Positions 16,921 through 28,288 of a DNA stretch of 64,000 nt are shown piece after piece. Source of the stretch: Methanoplanus endosymbiosus (GTDB taxonomy: Archaea > Halobacteriota > Methanomicrobia > Methanomicrobiales > Methanomicrobiaceae); the NCBI RefSeq assembly GCF_024662215.1, contig NZ_CP096115.1, forward strand, positions 3,099,022 through 3,163,021, given 5' to 3'. Positions within the stretch are counted from its first letter, which is position 1. Each line of letters begins with the position of its first letter. The translations under genes and the position numbers were made by a program. A model generated the notes under the pieces. It was not told the origin of the DNA. It did not search any database and was given only the letters and a program-made list of their open reading frames with translations.

Positions 16921-19900
16921 TTAGATTGTATTAATATCTTTCTCAATTCTCCACGCACCGTCCGGAACAGTCATCTCAAAACGTGCACCTTTTCCGTGCA
17001 CCCCGTTCTCCCGGATAGTAATTCCGGTGATGGCAAGGATTTCACGGATCAGGAAGAGGCCAAGGCCCGTATTTGCACCAACTCCACGCTCAAAGATCTT
17101 CTCTTTCATATCGTCCGGCACACCGCATCCGTCATCCTCCCAGATGATAATATATCCATGAGTCTTCTTCTCCTTTTCATGACCGCCATCTGGCTCTTCT
17201 TCAGGCTGTTCTTCCGGCCTGCATGATACCCTTATCCCGGTTGCACCTTTGCCATGTCGTAGTGTGTTGTCATAAAGATTTGAAAGTACTCTCTCAATCA
17301 TCGGATCTGCAAAAATAAAGAGTCCTTTGCAGTCGCATATGAGAGTGATATTGCCTCTTCCGGTCTTCTCCATAAGGGGTGGCAGATTAAACCAGAAAGG
17401 ATCTTCTGATCCAAGTTCGTTATACTCACGTGTGAATTCAATCTGCCTCTGTATTGAATAAGTTGCCTGGTTTACATTATTTAGATATCTTTCAAGTTCA
17501 GGATCCTTTTCAATACTGTCGGCAATATCGAGATAACCTTCAATCACCATTATCTGGTTGAGAATATCATGGCGGGTTATCCCGGAAAGCAGCTGGAGTT
17601 TTTTGTTTGCAATCTTAAACGCCTCTTCAGCCCGTTTCCGGCTGGATATGTCCCTTACAACCGCTATAAGTACCTGATTATTATCCCACAGTCCGCGGGT
17701 AACTGTTGTCTCGGCCTCGATAAGTTTTCCTTCCTTTGTAAGGACCGGTATCATGCAGGAATCGATCTCTCCGGCAATCATGGCCTGGATATTTGAAATT
17801 ACCTCCTCCATCCTGTTTGCCGGACGAAGTATTGTGGCATCTCTGCCAATAAGTTCACTCTCCAGATAGCCAAGCCTGCTCAGGATTGTATTATTTACCC
17901 TCACTACCCTGCCGTTCATATCGAGGATGACGATCATCTCACCGACTGAATTAAAGAGAAGTTCAAGATTTGCAGCTAATTTTTTAGACTCATCTTCAGC
18001 TGCAAACCTTTCAACTGTGCTGCCAAGTTCCTTTCCGGCTGAAATGAGTATCTCTCTCTCATCGTCTTTAATATCATGCATCTTCCTGCCTGCTATATTC
18101 AGCGCACCAATTATCCGGCCCTTTGAGAGTAGTGGAATACTTGCTATTGTTATAAACCCGGTTTCATCTGCAATTTCCGGAGATAAGGTATTGTAATGGC
18201 AGGTAATTATCGGATTTCCCTTCATAAACAAAGTGTCATAAGGTGCTTTTCTGATTGGGACTGTGCCTGATTTTTTAAGAATGTATCCGGGCAGATTTTC
18301 AGAACAGACAATGGATGCAGTTTCTGTCTCAGTATTAACAATATATATGGCTCCTGCATCATATTCAAGGAGTGAGAGTGTCGCATTTAAGGTATTGTTA
18401 AGGAGTGACCGGAGATCATCTGCCTGATTTGCGATTGTTATAATCTTATTGAGGATTGAGAGCTTCTTTGCATTCTGTGAAAGCAGACTGTTTTTTTCCT
18501 TTAATATATCTTCATTCTCTTCCAGCTTTTCCTGAGCCTGCACAATCTCATCAAGCTGCTGTCTCAGTTCCTCCTCTGCGGCTGCAAGCTCTTCATTTTT
18601 TCTTTTAAGCTCTTCTTCAGCCCTTTTTTTCTCTGTTATATCAAGGTGGGTGCCTGCCATCCGCAGAGGTGCATTATTAATGTCCCTCTCGGCCACACGT
18701 CCCTTGTCCAGAATCCAGATGACCCGTCCGTCTCTGCCGATAAGCCTGTATTCACACTCATATGACGGATTTTTCCCCTCTAAATGGCCTTTGAGCACTG
18801 CCATTACAGAGTCATGGTCCTCCGGATGAATCAGCCTCTCCCATGAACTTACATCTCCGGGAATCTCCTCCGGAGAATAGCCCATCATTTCTGCCCATCT
18901 CCGGTTGAAGATCACCTTTCCGGTCCGGACATGCCAGTCCCATGTTCCAAGTTCCCCACCTTCAATTGTTATTGAAAGGCGATCGAGGAGATCTGTTCTT
19001 TCACTGATATTGCGTATGATTGTGGTGCTTATTCGCTGCCCTGCCTCTCCGGATAGATTTGTGCTGACCTCAACAGGTATAAGCCGTCCGTCTTTATGGA
19101 TCATCTGACCTTCAAAGAGAGACCTGCCGCTGTTTATTAAATCATTACCTATTCTTACACTCTTTCCGGAACTCTCAGGGCATGTAATATCCCTTATATT
19201 TAATGTTTTTAATTCATCCCGTGAGTAGCCAAGTATCTCTTCAGCGGCCTGGTTGGCATCAATTATCCGGCCCGGTCTGTTATCAGGGGTGATCTCATTG
19301 ATAATTATCATATCATTTGCATTTTCAAAAATCCCTTTGTAACGCTTCTCACTTCTTTTCAGGATCACTTCGGCCTCTTTACGGGCGGTTATATCGGTAA
19401 ATGTGACTGCAAACTGTCCGGTTTTTGGAGAATATGCAAAGACATCATACCACTGGTCAAGTTCCCGGCTGTAATTTTCAAACTCTGCCGTCTTTTTGGT
19501 AAGGGCGACATCTCCGTACGTCTCTATCCAGTAGTCCTCAGTTTCCGGGAGAACCTCAAGAACCCTCCTGCCAATAATCTCCTCAGCCTTAAGTCCGGTA
19601 AGTTTCTCAAAAGCAGGATTGACTGCAAGAAAACGGTAGTCAACCGGTTTTTTGTTCTCGTCTGTGATTATCTCATGCAGGGCGAATCCCTGCGTCATAT
19701 TCTCAAAAAGCTGCCTGTAACGCTCCTCGCTCTTATGAAGTGCTTCTTCACCCTTTCTTTGTGCAACAGCATATCTTATCTTATTGGTGAGTTCGGCAAA
19801 CTGTGATTTTGGCTCCCCTCCCTTCTGGATATAAAAATCGGCTCCACTGTTGAGGGCTTCAATTACAACCTCCTCGCGGCCCTTTCCTGTGAAGATGATA

Positions 19901-20157
19901 AACGGCGTATTGTCTCCACGTCCGCGAAGAGAGTTTAAAAATGAGATTCCGTCACATTCCGGCATCTGATAGTCTGAGATTATGGCATCATATCTACTGG
20001 CGGATAAAAGTTCTAAGGCATCAGATGCACTCTCGCAGGTTGTAACATTAAAATCCCCTATATGCTCAAGATATAACTTTCCGGCTTCAAGAAGGACTGG
20101 TTCGTCATCCACATATAATATTGACAACGTCTGTTTTGAGGACTCCGAACCGTTCAT
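16921..20157 (-). CDS. Hybrid histidine kinase: REC, PAS, GAF, kinase core
   Basis: 1078 residues. The order is a receiver (acceptor Asp62 in 'ISDYQMPE'), three PAS domains (the third of PAS_3 type, 'GELGTWDWHVRTGK'), a coiled coil, a GAF domain ('ILNKIITIANQADDL'), a fourth PAS and then the kinase core. The core has 'GITRHDILNQ', 'NLYDNTLRHG' and 'VGANTGLGLFLIRE'. No membrane span is present, so it should sense a cytoplasmic cue. It is the middle member of the tandem array and 14 bases follow the upstream gene's stop. The N-terminal ~250 residues match the downstream paralogue almost base for base, and the C-terminal tail 'WRIEKDINTI' matches the upstream paralogue. This suggests a mosaic formed by recombination. 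Confidence 0.9.
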   Translation of the reverse strand: MNGSESSKQTLSILYVDDEPVLLEAGKLYLEHIGDFNVTTCESASDALELLSASRYDAIISDYQMPECDGISFLNSLRGRGDNTPFIIFTGKGREEVVIEALNSGADFYIQKGGEPKSQFAELTNKIRYAVAQRKGEEALHKSEERYRQLFENMTQGFALHEIITDENKKPVDYRFLAVNPAFEKLTGLKAEEIIGRRVLEVLPETEDYWIETYGDVALTKKTAEFENYSRELDQWYDVFAYSPKTGQFAVTFTDITARKEAEVILKRSEKRYKGIFENANDMIIINEITPDNRPGRIIDANQAAEEILGYSRDELKTLNIRDITCPESSGKSVRIGNDLINSGRSLFEGQMIHKDGRLIPVEVSTNLSGEAGQRISTTIIRNISERTDLLDRLSITIEGGELGTWDWHVRTGKVIFNRRWAEMMGYSPEEIPGDVSSWERLIHPEDHDSVMAVLKGHLEGKNPSYECEYRLIGRDGRVIWILDKGRVAERDINNAPLRMAGTHLDITEKKRAEEELKRKNEELAAAEEELRQQLDEIVQAQEKLEENEDILKEKNSLLSQNAKKLSILNKIITIANQADDLRSLLNNTLNATLSLLEYDAGAIYIVNTETETASIVCSENLPGYILKKSGTVPIRKAPYDTLFMKGNPIITCHYNTLSPEIADETGFITIASIPLLSKGRIIGALNIAGRKMHDIKDDEREILISAGKELGSTVERFAAEDESKKLAANLELLFNSVGEMIVILDMNGRVVRVNNTILSRLGYLESELIGRDATILRPANRMEEVISNIQAMIAGEIDSCMIPVLTKEGKLIEAETTVTRGLWDNNQVLIAVVRDISSRKRAEEAFKIANKKLQLLSGITRHDILNQIMVIEGYLDIADSIEKDPELERYLNNVNQATYSIQRQIEFTREYNELGSEDPFWFNLPPLMEKTGRGNITLICDCKGLFIFADPMIERVLSNLYDNTLRHGKGATGIRVSCRPEEQPEEEPDGGHEKEKKTHGYIIIWEDDGCGVPDDMKEKIFERGVGANTGLGLFLIREILAITGITIRENGVHGKGARFEMTVPDGAWRIEKDINTI

Positions 20158-23100
20158 TATTACTTTTCCGGTTAGATTGTATTAATATCTTTCTCAATTC
20201 TCCACGCACCGTCCGGAACAGTCATCTCAAAGCGTGCACCTTTCCCATACTTACCTGTCTCAGTGATCGTAATTCCGGTAATCGCAAGAATTTCCCGGAT
20301 CAGGAAGAGGCCAAGGCCTGTATTTGCACCAACACCACGCTCAAAGATCCTCTCCTTCATCTCATCCGGAACTCCGCATCCGTCATCTTCGTATATGATG
20401 AGATATCCTGAACGACTTCTCTTTTTGGACCGGTCTGCACTCTGTGAGAGTTCAACCTTCCTGCATGACACCCTCACCTCAGTTGCACCATCAGCATGAC
20501 GGAGGGCATTGTCGTATAAATTATATACAACCCTCATAACCATTGGATCTGCATAGATCCAAAGCCCTCTGCATTCACATACAACAGGAAGCCGGCCTTT
20601 GGCAGTATCGCATATGGCAGATGAGATGTCATGCCATAATGGCTCTTTTGAACCAAGCCCGTCATATTCTCTTGTAAATTCGATCTGTCTCTGAACCGTA
20701 TCAGTTGCTGCTCTGATACTATCGCAGTATTTTGAAAGTCTCCTGTCCATGTCTATACGTTCTGCGAGATCAAGATACCCTCCAATGACCATAACCTGAT
20801 TTAAAATGTCATGTCTGGTTATTGAAGAGAGCAGTTTAAGCTTATTATTGGTTATACGCAGAGCCTCATCCGCCAGTTTCCGCTTGGTTATGTCATCAAT
20901 AATTATTCTTGCTCCGTCAACGGCCCCTTCTTTACGTAATGGTGTCGCATGAATTCTGAGGTACACTTTTTTCCCCCAGACAGAGATGTACTCCATTTCA
21001 AGCTCAGAAATACTGGTTTTGTCCTCTAAAACTCCCCTTAAAATGTCTGAAAATCCGGAAGCAACAAGATTTTTATTTTCCAAAAGATTTATTCCGGACG
21101 ATTCATTCACCCCCGGAGAGCCAAGAATTACCGGTACTTTGGAATTTAAGTAGATAATTCTGCCTGATTTGTCACAGGTCAGAATCCCTACCGGGGCATT
21201 GTCAGCGAGATCACGATATTTCTCCCCGGATTTTTTCAGTTCCTCTCTCATCTCTCTTCTATCCGTAATGTCCTGTATCTGAACAAGATAGCCGTTAATC
21301 ATGGCTTCTTCATTTTTCAGGGGACTTATCAGAAGATCAAGCCAGATGATTCCTCTTTTTGATGTGGGATAGATGTTATTTTCAAGCACTTTGGAGAAAT
21401 CAAATGCAGTTTCAAACCGGACTGTTATGCCGTTAAGGATCTCTCTCTTCTTCTCATCTGCCAGGTTTGGATCAGAAAACAGGAAAAATCCGGAGAGTGC
21501 GTCAGATTTTTCAATGCCAAATATTTTCAGGCATGCCGGATTTGCATTGATAAAATATCCGTCTGAGTCAAGGAGTTCAATTCCAATCGGGGAATTGTCA
21601 AATATTGTCCTGTACTGCTCTTCACTCTTCTGCAAGGCCTCTTCTGCCTGTTTTCTGTCAGTGACATCCCTTGTTACACATACAAGAACCGCTTTTTTGT
21701 CCCAGTACCCGCGGGTGATTTTTGTCTCAGCCTCAATCGTCCGTTTGTTCTTTGCAATGAGGGGGATATTGCAGGTATCGGTAATTCCGGCAGCAATATC
21801 CTTAATATTCTTTATAACATCATTTCTTCTCTCTTCCGGATGAAGTATTAATACTTCCCTCCCGGAGAGTTCTTCTTCACTATATCCCAGTTCTCTTTCA
21901 ACAGAAGCATTGACTCTGATAATATTGCCGTCATTATCAAGAATCAGCACCATCTCTTCGATTGAATTGAAGAGCAGTTCAAGATTTTCAGCATATTTCT
22001 TCGATTTCTCCTCTACTGCCTTTAAGCCTGAAATGTCTGTAATTATGCCCTGAATTCCGGTGACTCTGCCATCTGCTATAATTCTCTGTCCATTATTTCT
22101 AATCCAGACAGTTCCGCCTTCTTTTTTAATAAGCCGGAATTCTGTTGGGTTTTTTCCGCCGGCAAGCAGAATATTGAATTCATTTATGCGATCAGGTCTG
22201 TCTTTTGGATATACGAAATCGGTGTAATGCCTGCCTGTCATCTCAGATGCCTGATAGCCGGTAAGGTCTGTGATATTTTGGGAGACATAGGTTATTACAC
22301 CATCATCATCCAGCCGGAATATAACTTCACTGACATTTTCAATAAGTGACCTGTACTTCTCGTGGCTCAGTTTCAGTTCAGATTCGGCCCTTTTTTTATC
22401 TGTTACATCCTGGTGAACGGAGAGGATGCATGGACGGCCTTCAAAAATTATTTTAAGTCCGGAGATTGAGAGGCTTTTATGCTTTCCTGAGGTGGTGATA
22501 ATATCCGCTTCAAAGTTGGAGACTATGCCGGTTTTGTTGATCTCTTCCAGCCAGATTTTTCTTCTTTTAGGATTTGCCCAGAATTCCTGTGCATTAATGC
22601 CGTTTATATCCTCTGATTTAAGTTCTAAGACCTCAGCAGTTCTTGAATTTATCAGGAGGATTTCACCTTTTATTGTGGCAATGCTCATTGAGATGGGGAT
22701 TTCCTTTATTATACTGTAAAACTGCCCTTCGCTCTCTTTGAGTTTTCTCTGAATATCCGGGAGTTCGTCCATCTGTGATCTCAGTTCCTCTTCTGCCGCC
22801 GCAAGCTGGCTGTTTGCAGCTATAAGTTCATCATTTTTCTGCCGGAGTTTTTTTTCAGCCTCTTTTTTTGCGGTAATGTCTGTAAATGTAACTGCGAACT
22901 GTCCTCTTTCCGGCGAATATGCAATGACATCATACCAGCGTCCGAGTTCTGCACTGTAATTTTCAAACTCTGCTGTGGTATTGCTGAGGGCGACTTCGCC
23001 GTATTTTTTTATCCAGTATTTTTCTGTTTCAGGCAGAATTTCCAGGACAGTTCTGCCTGTGATTTCGTCTGCTTTCAGCCCGGTGAGCCTCTCAAATGCC

Positions 23101-23320
23101 GGATTTACGGCAATAAACCGGTAGTCTGTCGGATTTCCGCTTTTGTCTGTGATGATCTCATGCAGGGCAAACCCCTGTGTCATATTGTCAAAGAGCTGCC
23201 TGTAACGCTCTTCGCTCTTTCTTTTATCAACTGCATATTTTATTTTGTTGGTGAGTTCCGCAAAGAGTGACTCGGGACTGCCCCCCTTCTGGAGATAGAA
23301 GTCTGCTCCGCTGTTTAAAG

Positions 23321-25504
23321 CTATGGCGTCAAAATAGAGTTGGATTTATAACTCCCTAAATCCCTCTCAAAACAGCCTACATTCCTTTTAAATTTTGATC
23401 TGACTTTCAATTCTAAATCAATGGTTTCATATATGTGGTGATATATATCACTATGGGTGTCATACATACGGAAATACACTCGTCACAACAAAAATGGAGA
23501 TGTTAAGACCTACTTTGCTGAAGTTGAATCTGTTCGAATTGATGGAAAAGTTGTCCAGCGATACATCCGACCTTTAGGGACTGATCCATCTTTTCCAAAT
23601 AATTTTACTATAGATAAAGACCATTTTTCTTTTTTAGCCAATCAACTAACTGAAAGAGAATTAACTCCAAATGAGGTATTAGATATGTTGGAAAATATGG
23701 GACACCCTGTCTCGCGTGAATCCCTTAAGAGTGTAGGTATTACCTACGACTTTGGAAAAAAAACGTACTCTATTTCCCTTTCCCACCCAAAGAACTCAAA
23801 AAAATCCATAACAGATGCCCAGTCTGTAAAAAAAGACTCTACGTCCAAAAAGCAGCTAAAAGAATAGTTAAAACATTATCGGGAGAGATCAGGTTTAATA
23901 TAGTTTATAAATACTGTAAAGAACATGGTGCGTGTAATGAACCATTAATCTCAATTTTCAATCAAATATGCCCTGCCGGACGCAACTTTGATACTAAAAT
24001 AATGGTTGCTGTTGGTTTATTGCGATTTCTTTTTGATTTCCAAAGAGATGAAATAAGAACCATTCTTTTATCTCGAGGAATTAGTATTTCAACTGGTGAA
24101 ATATCTAATCTGTCTAAAGAGCTTTTGTTAAGGTTCTATGCTCTGCACAAAAGACATATGCCTCAAATGAAGTCCTTTTTTGAGAGAGAAGGTGGCGCAA
24201 AGCTTCACCTGGATGGGACCGGAGAAGCAGGAAATGAAATTGTTTTTATGGCAAAGGACGGGGATACAGGAATTACAATGGATGCCCAAATTATACCAAC
24301 AGAGAGCAAAAAATATGTTAAAATCTTCCTGAATAACTTAAAATCACTATTGGGGGACCCAATAGTCATTGTTAGAGATATGAGCAAGCAGATTCGAGAT
24401 GCAGCATTTGAGATTTTTCCTGACGTAAAGCACCAAATTTGTCAGTATCACTTCGTTAAAAATCTTGGTAAAACCATTTTTAAAACCAGATACTCTACTT
24501 TTCGCAAAGATATTGTGAAAATGAGGATCCTAAGTCAAATCAAGAAAATGAAAGGGGACCTCAGTGCAATAAAACATCATGGTTCTGAAAAAGATATATT
24601 CTTCGCAGAGCAAAAATGGATTATTCTTGCTATAGAGCATCTTCTTATCTGCCGTGAAAGGAGTTCAAATTACCCATTTGGTTTACCCTACTTTGAAATA
24701 ATGAATAGAATTTTAGATGTCCAAATAATGGCCCACAAAATATTAGAATGGAATATGGCCCATAAAGTTAACGTATGTGAAATTAAGGAGTTTTCTGAAA
24801 AATTAGATGATATCACAAACAATGCAGGCATAAACTCCCAATATTCTAAAATTCAAAAGATATGGGAATGGTTTGAGAAAGTGAGGATTACTTTAAGGGT
24901 TGGCAGGCACTTAAGTCAAAATGGAAGTGATATGATAACCACAAATGCTCAAAATATGAGAGACGATTTTGAGATCATTCTGAATGCCATTGACATAGAT
25001 GGAGTAACCAAAGGGGGCGAATTACTCCGCGGAGCAAGGCAAATAACAAACAACTGCAGAAAACACATGGATGAACTTTTTGTGGAAGTAAAAGACACAT
25101 TTGGTAATGTAGTTGACATTATGAGAGATAATAATATTGAAGAACGCGGCCATAGGTGGAGTAGAATGCACATACGAAGACGAACCGGAAGAAATAGAAC
25201 TACAAACGAAATGGCACAATATGGTGCACTAATGGCCATTTTCTCAAACCTTGAGAATGAAACTTATGTGAGAGAAATTCTCTATGACATAAAAGATTTT
25301 ATTCGAGAGATACAGGATATTACAGCTGAAGAGATCAGCAGTGCAAGTGAACTGGTGAGGCCATATGCACATAAAGAAATTGTACATTCTGACAGTAAGA
25401 GATTGGAGTATTTGGAAGAATTCATAAACTTGCTTGAAGGTGGACGTTCAGCTGAAAAATGGCTATCAAAATTCAATATTTCCAACCGAATAATGACGCC
25501 ATAG
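23321..25504 (+). mobile_element. Insertion sequence, 2184 bp, with 24-bp imperfect terminal inverted repeats
   Basis: The ends read CTATGGCGTCA inward from 23321 and, as reverse complement, inward from 25504. The match continues imperfectly to 24 bases (23321-23344 and 25481-25504; 19 of 24 identical). Both sides carry the same 8 bases GTTTAAAG (23313-23320 and 25505-25512), a clean target duplication inside a receiver domain. The element holds two overlapping frames that together make one DDE-type transposase. The transposase stop codon TAG is formed by the last three bases of the element. Its codon use is more A/T-rich than the flanking kinase genes. The N-terminus recalls IS1634-like transposases, but I cannot fix the family. 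Confidence 0.92.
23457..25504 (+). CDS. Transposase, probably produced by a -1 frameshift at an A8 run
   Basis: The first frame starts at 23457 ('MSYIRKYTRHNKNGDVKTYF', IS1634-like) and would stop at 23867. The main frame, which stops at 25504, is open in the -1 phase from 23729 without an obvious start. It encodes a zinc-ribbon-like 'NRCPVCKKRLYVQ' with a later 'YKYCKEHG'. Candidate catalytic Asp residues follow in 'LHLDGTGEAG' and 'VIVRDMSKQIRD', then 'HQICQYHFVKNL'. The overlap contains G-GAA-AAA-AAA-C with eight As (23756-23763), a classical A-AAA-AAA slippery site in the right phase. A -1 slip there would give about 680 residues. An ATG at 24002 could alternatively start a shorter 500-residue product without the zinc ribbon. 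A homopolymer sequencing error is the other explanation. Confidence 0.8.
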
Positions 25505-25827
25505 GTTTAAAGCGTCAATTACTACTTCCTCACGTCCTTTTCCTGTGAAGATGATAAACGGGGTATTGTCCCTTCTCTCTCTCAGACGGCGGAGAAATGT
25601 TATGCCGTCGCATTCGGGCATCTGGTAGTCCGATATTATGGCGTCAAATTTTAATTCTGATAATATTTTAAGTGCGTCAGCTGCATTGTCACATTTTGTG
25701 ACTGAAAGATTGCCTGTATGTTCAAGGTATAACTTTGCTGCGTCGAGGAGCGCTGGTTCGTCATCCACATATAGTATTGATAACGTCTGTTTTGAGGACT
25801 CTGAACCGTTCATTATTTACTTTCCTG

Positions 25828-25905
25828 TTAGATTGTATTAATATCTTTCTCAATTCGTTACGGGGCGTCCGGAACAGTCATTTAAAATCATGCACTTTAA
25901 CGTAA
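25828..25905 (-). pseudogene. 3' relic of a fourth tandem histidine kinase
   Basis: Fourteen bases upstream of the split kinase lies a decayed copy of the paralogues' last ~25 codons. The tail 'WRIEKDINTI' and its stop (compare 16921 and 20172) are preserved, but the matching sequence upstream has substitutions and then fades by about 25.92 kb. The rest of that gene has been deleted. This shows that the tandem array was once longer. Confidence 0.75.
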
Positions 25906-26034
25906 ATTCCGTTAAAGTTTTCCGGAAAAATTGTTTATTCTTAATTTAAATTATATGATATTTATCTTCAAAACCGGATTTTTAGGTTTTTATGTCCTTA
26001 GGCTGAAGACTAAACCGGAGTATATTTCAGGATT

Positions 26035-26454
26035 TTACCTGATTATCATGACCGGGCATTTTGCATTGTGGGTGACTTTCTGGCTTACACTTCCAAGTAC
26101 AACGCTTTTTATTGTTCCAAGGCCGCGGCTGCCGATTATTATCAGGTCTGCCTCTTCATTCCCGGCAATCCGGATTATTTCGTCAGCAGGGTCTCCTATT
26201 GCAACCTTGAGTGTATATGGGATATTTTCCTTGTTGAGTGTGGATATTGTATCTTTTATCTTTTCTTCTGCATCTTCTTTCAGAATTGTGTGTACGTCAA
26301 AGTTTGCTTTTACAAGTTTTGACTGTTGTGGTGTGCCGGCAATGTATGTGAGAATTACATGGGATGATAGCTTTTTTGCAAGTCCGGCAGCCTCTACTGC
26401 TGCACGTCCTGCGTTCTCTGAGCCGTCTGATGCCAGGAGTATTTTTTTATACAT
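26035..26454 (-). CDS. Universal stress protein (UspA family)
   Basis: 139 residues, the usual length for a single-domain Usp. The N-terminus 'KKILLASDGSENAGRAAVEA' and the ATP-binding signature G-2X-G-9X-G-S ('GSRGLGTIKSVVLGS') are intact, so it probably binds ATP and dimerises. The final strand 'CPVMIIR' is typical. Its role under stress is not specified by the sequence. It stands alone on the minus strand between the kinase array and the SulP transporter, which is divergent from it. Confidence 0.92.
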   Translation of the reverse strand: MYKKILLASDGSENAGRAAVEAAGLAKKLSSHVILTYIAGTPQQSKLVKANFDVHTILKEDAEEKIKDTISTLNKENIPYTLKVAIGDPADEIIRIAGNEEADLIIIGSRGLGTIKSVVLGSVSQKVTHNAKCPVMIIR

Positions 26455-26837
26455 TTAATTATGTCTCCGGAAGAACTGTTTTGAATAGCTGTGTATTTTT
26501 CAGGCTGATTTTCCGGTTTTTGCAGTCCGGTTATTCATGCCTCTCTGCTTCTCCGATATGGATGCTGAGAATATTGTTTATCTGCCTGGTTTATAGAAAT
26601 ACCGATCAGGTGTTCCGGACATTTAATGATGTGGCTGTGCATTATGTTGCGGTGGTGGGGAAATATTATTGTTGTGCGGGAGAAATATATTACCGGCTGA
26701 GAAATATTTGCGGTAAAGGTAATTCTGCCGTATTTCATAATGGCTGCGGGGTTTTGCAGTATATTTCTGATTAAAAATACCAACAAATCTTTTCCGGATT
26801 AATAAATTATGGCAATATACAGTTTTTTTACAGGGGC

Positions 26838-26844
26838 AGGAGGT
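26838..26844 (+). promoter_or_regulatory. Strong ribosome-binding site that fixes a GTG start
   Basis: AGGAGGT lies 4 bases before the GTG at 26849. This supports GTG as the start of the SulP transporter. Confidence 0.8.
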
Positions 26845-26848
26845 TTTT

Positions 26849-28288
26849 GTGTCATTCGCGCATAAAATAAAAGGTGAATGGCTCTCAAATGTGAGAGGGG
26901 ATTTCCTTGCCGGAATTACAGTAGCTCTGGCTCTGATTCCTGAAGCTATTGCATTTTCTATCATTGCAGGCGTTGATCCGATGGTGGGCCTTTATGCATC
27001 GTTCTGCATTGCTGTTGTGATTGCTTTTGCAGGCGGAAGGCCGGGTATGATCTCGGCTGCTACAGGTTCGATGGCCCTTGTGATGGTTGTTCTGGTGCGG
27101 GATTTCGGGGTTGAATATCTGTTTTTTGCAACTATTCTCACCGGAATTATACAGTTATGCCTCGGATTTTTTAAGGTCGGGCAGCTGATCTCGTTTATCC
27201 CATATTCTGCTGTTTTAGGGTTTGTAAATTCGCTTGCGATTCTGATATTTCTCTCACAGATCCCGTTTCTAATCGGTGTGCCGCCTGTTGTGTATGCGAT
27301 TACGGCGGCGACCATCGGGATTGTGGTTCTTCTGCCAAAGGTTACAAAGGCAGTTCCGGCACCGCTTGTTGCAATTGCGGTTATGGCCGGAATTACCATT
27401 ACTGCCGGGATTGATGTGTTAACGGTTGGTGATCTTGGCAATATTACACAGGCACTGCCTCTCTTTCATCTGCCGGCTGTGCCTCTGAATGTTGAGACTC
27501 TGCTTATTGTCCTGCCTTATTCGGTGACGCTTGTTATTGTGGGTCTTTTGGAGTCTCTTCTTACTGCGTCTATTGTTGATGAGATGACTGATACGAGGAG
27601 TGATAAGGACAGGGAGGTTAAGGGGCAGGGGATTTCCAATGTTGTTGCAGGTGTTTTTGGCGGGATGGCCGGCTGTGCAATGATTGGGCAGTCTGTCATT
27701 AATGTCACTTCCGGAGGAAGGGGCAGGCTTTCGTCGCTGACAGCCGGGCTTTTTCTGATTTTTCTGATTATTGTTCTTGGTGATCTTGTGGCTCAGATCC
27801 CTATGGCGGCTCTTGTCGGTGTGATGATTATGGTGGCTGTCGGGACTTTTGAGTGGAGTTCTTTAAAGGACCTCTTTAAGATGCCGAAGAGTGATGCCTT
27901 TGTTATGCTGGTCACTATCGCGATTGTTGTCTATACCCATGACCTTGCGAAGGGTGTTTTAACCGGAGTTGTGATAGCTGCACTTGCGATGGTCTGGAAG
28001 ATGTCTGCAATTTCGGTATCCGGCAGTGTCAGGGGCGATGGTGTTAAGGTTTATAGTGTAAGGGGTCAGCTCTTCTTTGCAACGATGTCGGCTTTTGTTG
28101 ATCTCTTTGATTATGCCGGCGATCCTGAAAGAATTGAGATTGATTTTGCCAGTTCGCATATCTGGGACCATTCTGCTGTTGAGGCGATTGTCCGGGTTAT
28201 TGATAAGTACCAGCAGGAGGGCAAGTCGGTGTACGTGACCGGTTTAAATCCGGAAAGCCAGGAGACGCTTGATAAGGGCTTTTCGTGA
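26849..28288 (+). CDS. SulP family anion transporter with a C-terminal STAS domain
   Basis: 479 residues. About 10-12 hydrophobic spans cover residues 15-385. The SulP signature near the first spans is clear ('[20 protein letters not shown]' followed by '[12 protein letters not shown]'). The C-terminal ~90 residues are a short STAS domain ('[18 protein letters not shown]', '[18 protein letters not shown]'). SulP proteins move sulfate, bicarbonate or other small anions, driven by H+ or Na+. The substrate cannot be told from sequence; bicarbonate or sulfate are reasonable for a methanogen. It starts with GTG behind a strong ribosome-binding site and is monocistronic. Confidence 0.93.
   Translation: MSFAHKIKGEWLSNVRGDFLAGITVALALIPEAIAFSIIAGVDPMVGLYASFCIAVVIAFAGGRPGMISAATGSMALVMVVLVRDFGVEYLFFATILTGIIQLCLGFFKVGQLISFIPYSAVLGFVNSLAILIFLSQIPFLIGVPPVVYAITAATIGIVVLLPKVTKAVPAPLVAIAVMAGITITAGIDVLTVGDLGNITQALPLFHLPAVPLNVETLLIVLPYSVTLVIVGLLESLLTASIVDEMTDTRSDKDREVKGQGISNVVAGVFGGMAGCAMIGQSVINVTSGGRGRLSSLTAGLFLIFLIIVLGDLVAQIPMAALVGVMIMVAVGTFEWSSLKDLFKMPKSDAFVMLVTIAIVVYTHDLAKGVLTGVVIAALAMVWKMSAISVSGSVRGDGVKVYSVRGQLFFATMSAFVDLFDYAGDPERIEIDFASSHIWDHSAVEAIVRVIDKYQQEGKSVYVTGLNPESQETLDKGFS

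Larger units (their letters stand above)
20172..25813 (-). pseudogene. REC-six-PAS histidine kinase split by an insertion sequence
   Basis: The 5' part (25813 down to 25505) encodes the receiver up to 'EEVVIDALN'. The rest (23320 down to 20172) continues with the end of the receiver ('SGADFYLQKGG'), six PAS domains and a complete kinase core. The core includes 'SITRHDILNQ', 'NLYDNALRHA' and 'VGANTGLGLFLIRE'. A 2184-bp insertion sequence with an 8-bp target duplication separates the two. Removing the element and one target copy leaves 3450 bases, an intact frame of 1149 codons plus stop. The downstream part could still be made from an internal ATG, for example at 23183, as a receiver-less kinase if it is transcribed. 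The upstream part now ends within the element, after a short foreign tail. Confidence 0.9.

Noticed and set aside
21373..21843. 156-codon plus-strand frame opposite the split kinase
   Set aside because: It mirrors PAS coding sequence and shows no protein-like pattern.
26992..27441. 149-codon minus-strand frame inside the SulP gene
   Set aside because: The transporter on the other strand has clear membrane and STAS domains; the antisense product is Thr/Ile-rich and unlike any family.
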